Positions 1 through 5,024 of a stretch of DNA of 7,178 nt are shown here, piece after piece. The translations under genes and the position numbers were made by a program. The stretch lies in the NCBI GenBank assembly GCA_020859965.1, contig JAJBVF010000348.1, positions 1 through 7,178 of the forward strand. Reading direction: 5' to 3'. The notes beneath the pieces are model-generated. The model ran no database searches and was not told where the DNA came from. It was given only the letters and a program-made list of their open reading frames with translations. This stretch comes from Clostridiales bacterium. Lineage in GTDB: Bacteria > Bacillota > Clostridia > Lachnospirales > Lachnospiraceae. Each line of letters starts with the position of its first letter. Within the stretch, counting starts at the first letter, position 1.

Positions 1-518
1 GTATACATGGTCACCGAATCCTCCAGTGTGATCTCGTCCGCCGTTTCATAATAATAGCTGGTATCCCCGTTCGTGTCCGTTCCGGACAGGAAAAAGAATC
101 CGATCTTCTCTGTAAGTGTAAGGTTCGACAATGCCGTCAGCCCTGCAGCATCTGTAAGTTCAAAGGTATGTACCGTCCCGTCTTCCGCCGTAAAGGTCAA
201 GACTGTATCTTCGGCTGTGTCTTCCGCCGATTCCGCTCCCACGGTCACACTTTCCATCACGATTCCCGTGGCGTTTGCTACCGTAACTGTCTCTCCATCC
301 AGAGAAATCTCCAGCTCCGTAACCTCGATTTCCGCACTTTCTTCGGCAGCATCCGCTTCTGTCCCGGCATCGTCCACTGTTTCCGCATCCACGCTTTCAC
401 TCACTGCTTCCGTCTCTTCCTCAGCAAACGCAAGAGTGCCGGCGCTCATAGCGCCTGAGGCGCCTATCAATGCCGCCAGTAAAATACCGCCCGCCTGCTT
501 TGCATATCTTTTCTTCAT
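1..518 (-). CDS. Secreted acidic protein, N-terminal part (C-terminus beyond window)
   Basis: This is the last visible gene of the leftward operon. It reads without a stop from an ATG at 518 to the window edge, giving 172 residues. The start is supported by a GAGGAG ribosome site 7-8 nt upstream and by a clear Sec signal peptide: basic MKKRYAKQ, a hydrophobic stretch from about residue 11 to 31, and an Ala-x-Ala-type cleavage point near residue 32 (TLAFA, then EEE). The mature protein opens with an Asp/Glu/Ala-rich low-complexity stretch (about 33-67), followed by Thr/Val-rich sequence that looks beta-stranded (about 68-172), with a Tyr-Tyr-Tyr near 155. I do not recognise the family. No wall-binding repeat is visible in the part present, unlike the three genes before it. 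It starts 19 bp after the preceding stop, so it is probably co-transcribed. A surface or extracellular role is inferred from the signal peptide only. Confidence 0.8.
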   Translation of the reverse strand, partial: MKKRYAKQAGGILLAALIGASGAMSAGTLAFAEEETEAVSESVDAETVDDAGTEADAAEESAEIEVTELEISLDGETVTVANATGIVMESVTVGAESAEDTAEDTVLTFTAEDGTVHTFELTDAAGLTALSNLTLTEKIGFFFLSGTDTNGDTSYYYETADEITLEDSVTMY

Positions 519-537
519 AATGTTCACTCCTCTTTTC

Positions 538-1263
538 TTACTTCAGCAACTTTTTCTTCGATGAATAATAAATATACTGCTGCTTTGACCCTGACTTCGT
601 ATATGTCATCTTAAAACCGCTGTGTGCCTTTGTATTATTATTCAGCGTATGCTGCACATACGCAAAATTCGGATCATACACGTAGGTCTTGCCGCTGATT
701 TTAATCGTGACCCACGCATGCTTTGACAGGATCACACTGCCATCGTCATTGTAGCCGGTGACAAAATACCCGGAGACGAACTTTGCATTGTAGCCAAGCA
801 CCTTCGCCATCTGATAAAAAGTCGCAGCCATCACATTGCAGTTGCCCCGTTTCTTTTTGAACCCGTAGATAGCGTATTTTGCCGCACCTGACATCGTTTC
901 GTTGTCATAAAAAGTAATCTCCGTAGAACACCAGGTAAACGCCTTTTTCAACGTCTTCGCGTTCGTACTTTCCCTGCCAATCTCTTCCAGCAGAATCCCC
1001 GCGCGGCCCGCTGCCTCGCTGACCTTCGTGCAGACTCCCTTTTTGCTGATCTTGTAATACTTCTTCCCGATCTTAATCCCGAGCTTATTCTTCACCAGCT
1101 TGCCGTCCTCGTAATAATACAGCTTGCCGTTTTTTTTCACCAGTCCGTCCTGGACAGTCGTCGAAGAAGTGCTCGTAGCAGCGAAGGTAACGGCCGGTGC
1201 AGCACAGAAGGCCGCCAGCATCACCGTCAAAAGCAGAAAAACCGATTTTTTAATCTTTTTCAT
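538..1263 (-). CDS. Secreted transglutaminase-like protein with cell-wall-binding repeats (241 aa)
   Basis: This is an exported protein with a Sec signal peptide (about 1-28, cleavage near TFA-A). Two Tyr/Lys/Gly-rich wall-binding-type repeats follow (about 41-63 and 64-81; pattern KNGKLYYYEDGK, then GKKYYKISKKG). A transglutaminase-like domain occupies about 85-241. The catalytic triad of that superfamily is visible: Cys142 in RGNCNVMA, His182 in SKHAWV and Asp197 in YVYDPNF. In bacteria such domains usually act as cysteine peptidases or amidases, and only sometimes cross-link proteins, so the reaction here is open. The ATG at 1263 has an AAAGGGGA ribosome site about 9 nt upstream. The gene lies 41 bp after the stop of the preceding repeat protein and 19 bp before the acidic secreted gene, so it is third in the operon. 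The C-terminus is very basic (SSKKKLLK). The family call is firm; the substrate is unknown. Confidence 0.88.
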   Translation of the reverse strand: MKKIKKSVFLLLTVMLAAFCAAPAVTFAATSTSSTTVQDGLVKKNGKLYYYEDGKLVKNKLGIKIGKKYYKISKKGVCTKVSEAAGRAGILLEEIGRESTNAKTLKKAFTWCSTEITFYDNETMSGAAKYAIYGFKKKRGNCNVMAATFYQMAKVLGYNAKFVSGYFVTGYNDDGSVILSKHAWVTIKISGKTYVYDPNFAYVQHTLNNNTKAHSGFKMTYTKSGSKQQYIYYSSKKKLLK

Positions 1264-1304
1264 GCGAGTTGTCCCCTTTCTGTTTCATCCTGGTAATTAC
1301 CACA

Positions 1305-1961
1305 TTAATTAGCAAAAAGCGCATATACGGTCTCTTCCTCACTGTCCGGCGCACGAAGACCTGTAACCGTGAAAGTATCGTACTGAAGCGTAATATAGAT
1401 ATACACATCCCCCGTCTCTTCCACTGTTATGCAGGAATTTGATTCGGTCCTTTTATTCGGCTCACCCAAAAGCTTCACCAAAGCAGCCAGATCAGAGCCC
1501 CGCTTTGACGCTTTGCGCAGCTTCTGCGTCTTCTTGGCGTTGTATACGCCCTTTGCGTTGAAATAATAAAATTTACTGTTCGTCTCATTCACGTAAAGTC
1601 CCGTAACCATACGTGCTTTTGTGTCAAATCCATATTTCTTTCCATTGATGGTCTTGGTCTTGATCGTATAGGTGGAATCCATCACAGAGGTCGCCATAAT
1701 GGCTGCGCCGTTGGCGCCGAAATAGTACTTATTCTTCGTCTTCTTCCCGCTCGAAGAAGTCGTAGTGACAGTCTTCCAGGTATTCTTCAGCTTTTTGCCA
1801 TCCTTATAATAATAATACTTTCCGTTCTTCTTTACAAGCCCGTTCTTTGTCGCTGCCAGAGCGGTCACACCGGCGCTCCCGAAAATGTCAGAGAGTGCAG
1901 GCGTCTGTGCCATCGCAATACAGAGCAGGAAAATCAGAACCTTTTTCATCAGTTTCTTCAT
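1305..1961 (-). CDS. Secreted cell-wall-binding repeat protein with small C-terminal domain (218 aa)
   Basis: The protein begins with a signal peptide (about 1-36, basic MKKLMKK then hydrophobic, cleavage near TALA). It continues with four or so wall-binding-type repeats: KNGKYYYYKDGKK near 45, KNKYYFGANG near 76, NGKKYGFDTKA near 106 and SKFYYFNAKG near 129. The end, about residues 150-218, is a different small domain containing LVKLLGEPNKR and a beta-rich DVYIYITLQYDTFTV segment. It resembles the short domain common in exported Lachnospiraceae proteins with a (L/I)GxP motif and a YDGFTV-like strand, and may have a BLIP/SmpA-like fold; that is inferred from memory of the family. There is no catalytic motif, so a binding or inhibitor/partner role is plausible. 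The ATG at 1961 is preferred because AAGGAGG lies 8 nt upstream. An in-frame ATG at 1982 overlaps the preceding stop but lacks a ribosome site and would put MIKEEAF ahead of the signal peptide. Second gene of the operon. Confidence 0.83.
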   Translation of the reverse strand: MKKLMKKVLIFLLCIAMAQTPALSDIFGSAGVTALAATKNGLVKKNGKYYYYKDGKKLKNTWKTVTTTSSSGKKTKNKYYFGANGAAIMATSVMDSTYTIKTKTINGKKYGFDTKARMVTGLYVNETNSKFYYFNAKGVYNAKKTQKLRKASKRGSDLAALVKLLGEPNKRTESNSCITVEETGDVYIYITLQYDTFTVTGLRAPDSEEETVYALFAN

Positions 1962-1969
1962 GAAAGCTT

Positions 1970-1976
1970 CCTCCTT
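1970..1976 (-). promoter_or_regulatory. Ribosome binding site deciding the start at 1961
   Basis: AAGGAGG on the minus strand ends 8 nt before the ATG at 1961. It lies downstream of the alternative ATG at 1982, which therefore has no usable site. This fixes the shorter 218-residue product, which begins directly with a signal peptide. Confidence 0.85.
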
Positions 1977-1981
1977 AATCA

Positions 1982-3127
1982 TTAAAACTTAATCTGCGAC
2001 CTGACAGTGTATGGATAGAGAGCCGGCAGACTCGTGCCAAAGCGGGCACCCATATTGTCATAATATTTGCCATCGATGATCACAAAAGCATGTCCCGCCT
2101 TGATCGCGACTACATACGGCTCGTAGCCAAGCTCCTTCGCACAGGAAGCCACAAGGCTTGCGATTCCATAGCAGTTGCCGGTCAGACCGGTATTCAGCAT
2201 ACTCAGAGCACGGGAATAAGGCCAGGTCTTTGAAGCGGCCTCCGTGTCCGACATTTGCTGATTATAAGCAAACGTCGTATATGCCATGATATAATTAAAG
2301 CACTTCCGGAATTTCTCTGCATTTGTCATATCTGATGTGGTATGGGCAGCTATAAACTCCTGTGTCTTGATCGAACACTGCACCTTTGTATTGCTCGAGC
2401 TTGCCACCTTAGCAACTCCCTTCGAGTTGATCGTATACCAGGTGCCATTGATCTGGTAAGCAGTCTTGCTCGTCACGAGTGTCCCGTCCGACAGGAAATA
2501 GTATTGCTTCTTGCCAATCGTCTGAAGCCCTGTCACGCGGTATCCCTTCTTATTAATATAGTACTTCCCCGTAGAAAGCTCCAGCCAGCTGTTCGACTCG
2601 GCACGCACACCGTTCTTTGCGAGATAGTAGTAATGACCTTTATATTTGACCCACTGCTTCTTTACCATACATCCGTCTGCATCAAAGTAATAGGTCTTAC
2701 CCTTCACCGTCACAAACTTCTTTGTCACAGCCACTCCGGTAGACTTATTAAAATAATACCGCTTACCATTGACTTTCTTCAATCCGTAAGTAAGTGATGG
2801 ATTCAGATAATAGGTCTTCTTCTTGATCGTCAGAAGTCCCGTCTGTCTGCGTCCTTTGGAATCCAGATAGTATACCTTTCCATCCAGTGTCTTAAAGCCC
2901 CCGGATTTGATAAAGGTCCCATCCGACTTCCTCCAGTAATAATAACCATTCTTCTTCACCCATCCGGCCTTGACCGTGGCAGCCTCCGTCTCCGTCTCAA
3001 CCGCAGCCTCGGTGTCAGCTGTAGTCGCAGTATCATCCTCTGCAGCATCCGACGCCAGTGCAGAAAACGCCGGCACTGTCAGCGACAAAAGCATCACAAA
3101 AAGTAAAATGCGCAGTTTCTTCCTCAT
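1982..3127 (-). CDS. Secreted transglutaminase-like protein with about nine cell-wall-binding repeats (381 aa)
   Basis: First gene of the leftward operon. A signal peptide (about 1-26, cleavage near SALA) is followed by an acidic Thr/Glu/Ala linker (about 27-52). About nine tandem choline/wall-binding-type repeats of roughly 18-23 residues follow (about 54-244), each with an aromatic pair, for example DGKVYYLDSKG, NGKRYYFNKSTG, KGKTYYFDADG, KGHYYYLAKNG, GKKQYYFLSDG and NGTWYTINSKG. The C-terminal domain (about 250-381) is transglutaminase-like with an intact triad: Cys319 in TGNCYGIAS, His346 in AGHAFVIIDG and Asp357 in YYDNMG. The repeats would hold the protein at the cell surface, and the domain would act as a cysteine peptidase, amidase or cross-linker on an unknown target. 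The ATG at 3127 has AGGGGA about 6 nt upstream, with a promoter a further 50 bp upstream. The stop is 20 bp before the next start. Domain calls are firm; the specificity is unknown. Confidence 0.9.
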   Translation of the reverse strand: MRKKLRILLFVMLLSLTVPAFSALASDAAEDDTATTADTEAAVETETEAATVKAGWVKKNGYYYWRKSDGTFIKSGGFKTLDGKVYYLDSKGRRQTGLLTIKKKTYYLNPSLTYGLKKVNGKRYYFNKSTGVAVTKKFVTVKGKTYYFDADGCMVKKQWVKYKGHYYYLAKNGVRAESNSWLELSTGKYYINKKGYRVTGLQTIGKKQYYFLSDGTLVTSKTAYQINGTWYTINSKGVAKVASSSNTKVQCSIKTQEFIAAHTTSDMTNAEKFRKCFNYIMAYTTFAYNQQMSDTEAASKTWPYSRALSMLNTGLTGNCYGIASLVASCAKELGYEPYVVAIKAGHAFVIIDGKYYDNMGARFGTSLPALYPYTVRSQIKF

Positions 3128-3177
3128 CTTTTTCCCCTGATCCTTTCTGCTTCCAACTTTAGATAATATATAGATTG

Positions 3178-3206
3178 ATTATACAAAAAACGCTCCCGTA
3201 TTTCCA
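3178..3206 (-). promoter_or_regulatory. Sigma-A-type promoter of the secreted-protein operon
   Basis: On the minus strand TGGAAA (3201-3206, four of six against TTGACA) and a perfect TATAAT (3178-3183) are separated by 17 bp. Transcription would begin near 3171, giving a leader of about 44 nt to the ATG at 3127. A run of Ts lies just upstream of the -10. No other good candidate is seen closer to the gene. Confidence 0.6.
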
Positions 3207-3452
3207 CTGTTTTCTTATCAATTTCTAAAAAAAGAGCATGGAAAAAGTATTCCCGGACTGCCTGAAAGATGCGAAATGCGATTAACTGCTTGCAGACCTT
3301 AAGTGAAGTGATCGTTTTTTCGTGTCCGCTGAATCGTACACATAGTATTTCCATATGTCATACCGTTTACAAGAAGAGATTACAGGCGCAAAATGTCAAT
3401 ATCGCCTTAAAACCGGTCAATATCTTACCTTTTCTTCTCATCCGGGAAACCT
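3207..3452. other. Intergenic region between divergent promoters
   Basis: This AT-rich stretch separates the leftward operon promoter from the promoter of the small rightward gene. I see no convincing coding sequence: open frames of 76 and 62 codons on the two strands lack ribosome sites. It contains the 9-bp direct repeat described separately (3395-3424) and a small tandem TCGCAT-type repeat on the minus strand near 3270-3285. No riboswitch or RNA gene was recognised. Confidence 0.5.
3395..3424. repeat. 9-bp direct repeat, 21-bp period; candidate activator site
   Basis: GTCAATATC occurs at 3395-3403 and again, identically, at 3416-3424, with a 12-bp spacer, so the two copies lie on the same face of the helix two turns apart. 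The nearer copy ends 28 bp before the TATAAT at 3453 and just upstream of a poor -35. Paired 9-bp direct repeats with 12-bp spacing are typical of LytTR-type response regulators, and 21-bp-spaced repeats also occur for other activators. The repeat sequence itself does not match the usual LytTR consensus, so the identity of the regulator is open. Confidence 0.5.
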
Positions 3453-3458
3453 TATAAT
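3430..3458 (+). promoter_or_regulatory. Promoter of the small rightward gene, weak -35
   Basis: A perfect TATAAT at 3453-3458 has only TTTTCT at the -35 position (3430-3435, 17-bp spacer), a poor match. With the direct repeat directly upstream, this fits an activator-dependent promoter. Transcription would begin near 3465, giving a leader of about 41 nt. Confidence 0.5.
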
Positions 3459-3465
3459 GTCGCCA

Positions 3466-3485
3466 GAGTGAAGGAGAAATCACTC
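3466..3485 (+). promoter_or_regulatory. Leader hairpin with GGAG in its loop
   Basis: GAGTGA (3466-3471) and TCACTC (3480-3485) form a perfect 6-bp stem with an 8-nt loop, AGGAGAAA, at the very 5' end of the predicted transcript. The loop carries a ribosome-site-like GGAG that is not positioned for a start codon. The true site follows 8 nt after the stem. It could stabilise the 5' end or bind a GGA-recognising protein; both are inference. Confidence 0.4.
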
Positions 3486-3492
3486 GGAAAGT

Positions 3493-3498
3493 GAGGAG
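3493..3498 (+). promoter_or_regulatory. Ribosome binding site deciding the start at 3506
   Basis: GAGGAG ends 7 nt before the ATG at 3506. An in-frame GTG at 3491 overlaps this site and so is not a plausible start. Confidence 0.8.
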
Positions 3499-3505
3499 TA
3501 TAATT

Positions 3506-3718
3506 ATGAAGATCAAATCAATTTTGAACACACTTGTTCAGAGAAATCGGGATGCAGCGATACTGTCTGCGTATAAAACACGTGCCCTCACGAATTATTA
3601 TGAGGCATGTCACGGCGATTTCGCTTATCTTCCGGAGCTTGGCACAATGCGTGCAGATGGATCTGCTGAAGAATATTCACAGAATAACAGAAGCTGGAAT
3701 GTAGCGCTGGCGCGGTAA
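3506..3718 (+). CDS. Small protein of unknown function (70 aa)
   Basis: I do not recognise this protein. It is 70 residues, starting MKIKSILNTLVQRNRDAA, with a basic, probably helical first half rich in Arg/Lys/Ala (about 1-35). A mixed second half contains the motif CHGDFAYLPELG (about 40-51) and a polar tail rich in Ser/Asn/Glu. There is one cysteine (Cys40), no signal peptide, no membrane segment and no double-glycine leader, so it should be cytoplasmic. It is likely a real gene. It has a well-placed GAGGAG, its own TATAAT with upstream repeats, and a strong terminator starting about 22 bp after the stop, so it forms a self-contained monocistronic unit. Neighbours are the divergent secreted-protein operon and the convergent AraC gene, and neither indicates a job. 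A short regulatory or accessory protein is possible, but no function is assigned. Confidence 0.7.
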   Translation: MKIKSILNTLVQRNRDAAILSAYKTRALTNYYEACHGDFAYLPELGTMRADGSAEEYSQNNRSWNVALAR

Positions 3719-3739
3719 ATACCAGATAGAAAAATTATG

Positions 3740-3786
3740 AAAAAAGGCCGCATGAGAGAAAAGATATTCTCCCATGCGGCTTTTTT
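3740..3786. terminator. Bidirectional intrinsic terminator
   Basis: GCCGCATG (3747-3754) pairs with CATGCGGC (3773-3780). After one A-C mismatch, GAGAA (3756-3760) pairs with TTCTC (3767-3771) around a 6-nt loop. Six Ts (3781-3786) follow on the plus strand and six As (3740-3745) precede it, giving a T tract on the minus strand too. It sits between the convergent small gene and AraC gene and can end both transcripts. Confidence 0.92.
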
Positions 3787-3805
3787 CGATTGCCGGGTGA
3801 CCGCA

Positions 3806-4645
3806 TTATTTTTTCTTTTTCACAGACAACGGCGTACATCCATATATCTCTTTAAATGTCCTGTTGAACAGCTTTTGATTTGTAAACCCATTCCGCTCCA
3901 TCACCTCCGCTACCGGAAGATCCGTGTTTTCCAGATCCTGATATACGTGGGCAGCCCGCACCTCATTCAGATATTGCAAAAAGGATACTCCCATCGCTTT
4001 TTTGAAAAAGCGGCAGAAATATTCTTTGCTGAAACCAAGCAGATCCGCGGCATCCTGTACGCAGACAGGCTCCTGATAATGTGCGATCACATAGCTGATC
4101 ACGCTGCGCAGCCGCTCTGCGGTCAGCTGGTCGGTACCTGTCGGAACAGCCCCCTGCAAATGCGAAAAATGCAAAATGATCCGGGCAAAAATCTGAAGCA
4201 CATACCCCTCCGTCTCCATGGTAAGTGTAACCGGATTTCGAAAATATGCTTTCGCAAGATCCTGAAACAACATACAGGTATCCAGATAATCCTGAAAGTT
4301 ATCATCCGTCACATCTTCCGGCGTGCATCCAAGCTGATAAAGGCTCAGATCCGGAATATATTTTTCCATGTAGGATTTGGAAATATGAATGCAGATAAAC
4401 ATCGAAGCCGGATCGTGCGTAAACGTGCTGTGCACCTGGCGCGAATCGATCACAATCATATGTTTCGCCTGCAGATGATATTTTTTCTTGTCGATCGTAA
4501 TATCGCTGTCGCCGTTCAGATGAAAAAGAATTTCTACTTCTTCATGCCAGTGCGCCGGATGATAGCCGCCTGGCGCTGTCACATAAGTAACGCGAAAGCC
4601 GGATTCCATCGGCTCGCGATGCGATTCATAATAAGCATTTGGCAT
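3806..4645 (-). CDS. AraC-family transcriptional regulator with cupin sensor domain (279 aa)
   Basis: This is a cytoplasmic DNA-binding regulator. The N-terminal half has a cupin-type ligand-binding fold: YHPAHWHEEVEIL (about 28-40), then FHLNGDSDITIDKKKYHL and IDSRQVHSTF (about 41-75), the usual pattern of AraC sugar sensors. The C-terminal half (about 175-275) is the AraC double helix-turn-helix. The first reads VQDAADLLGFSKEYFCRFFKK (about 196-216). The second reads VAEVMERNGFTNQKLFNRTFKE (about 245-266) and is followed by YGCTPLSV, equivalent to the common YG-x-(T/S)P ending. Length is normal for the family. The ATG at 4645 has AAGGAGA with a spacing of about 7 nt. The gene is divergent from the symporter gene, whose promoters lie in the shared 379-bp gap, so that unit is its most likely target. 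The ligand is probably a sugar or glycoside, by inference from the neighbour. Confidence 0.93.
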   Translation of the reverse strand: MPNAYYESHREPMESGFRVTYVTAPGGYHPAHWHEEVEILFHLNGDSDITIDKKKYHLQAKHMIVIDSRQVHSTFTHDPASMFICIHISKSYMEKYIPDLSLYQLGCTPEDVTDDNFQDYLDTCMLFQDLAKAYFRNPVTLTMETEGYVLQIFARIILHFSHLQGAVPTGTDQLTAERLRSVISYVIAHYQEPVCVQDAADLLGFSKEYFCRFFKKAMGVSFLQYLNEVRAAHVYQDLENTDLPVAEVMERNGFTNQKLFNRTFKEIYGCTPLSVKKKK

Positions 4646-4709
4646 AAACTTTCTCCTTTTATTTCACAACAGCATTTCAATAAGAAGAAAACCGCTTTTA
4701 CAGTAAATC

Positions 4710-4738
4710 ATTATGCCTGCTGCCCCACATAAAGTCAA
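4710..4738 (-). promoter_or_regulatory. Promoter of the AraC-family gene
   Basis: On the minus strand TTGACT (4733-4738) and CATAAT (4710-4715) are spaced by 17 bp, each five of six to consensus. Transcription would start near 4703, giving a leader of about 58 nt to the ATG at 4645. The strength suggests basal expression without an activator. Confidence 0.7.
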
Positions 4739-4837
4739 TCTTATTTTTGTCATCATTTTCCGGCTTGCAGTCGATATCAGGTAAGATTTCCATCTGTATT
4801 ATCTGCAGTCATTTTTAACGCATCTAATTAAAGTTTT
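4739..4837. other. Divergent control region between regulator and symporter promoters
   Basis: This is noncoding, AT-rich DNA between the regulator promoter and the upstream symporter promoter, where an AraC protein would be expected to bind. TGCAGTC occurs twice in direct orientation (4766-4772 and 4804-4810, 38 bp apart). That is weak evidence for paired regulator half-sites. No gene or RNA structure is recognised here. Confidence 0.4.
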
Positions 4838-4861
4838 TATTTACAAAAGCATTTGCAAATA
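4838..4861. repeat. Near-perfect inverted repeat over the upstream -35; candidate operator
   Basis: Ten-base arms TATTTACAAA (4838-4847) and TTTGCAAATA (4852-4861) are inverted copies with one mismatch around a 4-bp centre, AGCA. The right arm contains the whole -35 (TTGCAA) of the upstream symporter promoter, so a bound dimer would block polymerase. The symmetry suits a dimeric repressor more than an AraC activator, and no such repressor is encoded in the window. It is not a good match to the catabolite (cre) consensus. Confidence 0.45.
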
Positions 4862-4880
4862 TAATATGTTGTGATATAAT
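4853..4880 (+). promoter_or_regulatory. Upstream promoter (P1) of the symporter operon
   Basis: TTGCAA (4853-4858), a 16-bp spacer and a perfect TATAAT (4875-4880) preceded by TGA form an extended -10 promoter. Transcription would begin near 4887, giving a leader of about 138 nt. Confidence 0.6.
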
Positions 4881-4961
4881 GCTATTATAAGTCGCAACCT
4901 ATATTCTTACTTTTCGCATTCATTTATGATTTGGCTGCAATTCTACTAAATCCGTTTATTC

Positions 4962-4990
4962 TTGTGAATGCCCCGCTAAGCTGATATAAT
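4962..4990 (+). promoter_or_regulatory. Downstream promoter (P2) of the symporter operon
   Basis: TTGTGA (4962-4967), a 17-bp spacer and a perfect TATAAT (4985-4990), again preceded by TGA, make a second extended -10 promoter. A start near 4997 gives a leader of about 28 nt. It would leave out the ATGs at 5003 and 5007 as efficient starts, supporting the GTG at 5025. Confidence 0.65.
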
Positions 4991-5008
4991 GTAACTTAAT
5001 TTATGAAT

Positions 5009-5016
5009 GAGGGAGG
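5009..5016 (+). promoter_or_regulatory. Ribosome binding site deciding the GTG start at 5025
   Basis: GAGGGAGG ends 8 nt before the GTG at 5025. The in-frame ATG at 5007 overlaps the site itself and has none of its own, so the GTG is the likely start. Confidence 0.8.
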
Positions 5017-5024
5017 CTTTTCAA

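Noticed and set aside
73..564. A 163-codon plus-strand frame at the window's left edge
   Set aside because: It is Ser/Val-rich and antisense to the acidic secreted protein, which has a signal peptide and a good ribosome site. The Ser/Val richness is just the complement of Ala/Glu/Asp/Thr codons.
538..1263. Lipoprotein signal (Cys20) in the 241-residue secreted protein
   Set aside because: The residues before Cys20 are LAAF, with Phe at -1, which does not fit a lipobox. An ordinary signal peptidase site follows near residue 28.
1980..1982. ATG at 1982 as the start of the middle secreted protein, overlapping the upstream stop
   Set aside because: It has no ribosome site and places acidic residues before the signal peptide. 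The ATG at 1961 has AAGGAGG at ideal spacing.
3124..3354. A 76-codon minus-strand frame overlapping the start of the first operon gene by 4 bp (ATGA)
   Set aside because: The overlap would suit translational coupling, but its ATG has no ribosome site and the operon's best promoter lies inside it. The composition is ordinary for AT-rich noncoding DNA. Conservation in relatives would change this view.
3269..3457. A 62-codon plus-strand frame ahead of the small gene
   Set aside because: It has no ribosome site and its end overlaps the TATAAT of the small gene's promoter.
3737..4732. A 331-codon plus-strand frame opposite the AraC gene
   Set aside because: It is antisense to a clear AraC protein, begins inside a terminator hairpin, has no ribosome site and encodes a His/Arg/Ile-rich product typical of a mirror frame.
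4838..4861. Catabolite response element (cre) for CcpA
   Set aside because: The symmetry is similar, but the centre is GC instead of CG and several consensus positions differ, so only a generic operator is proposed.
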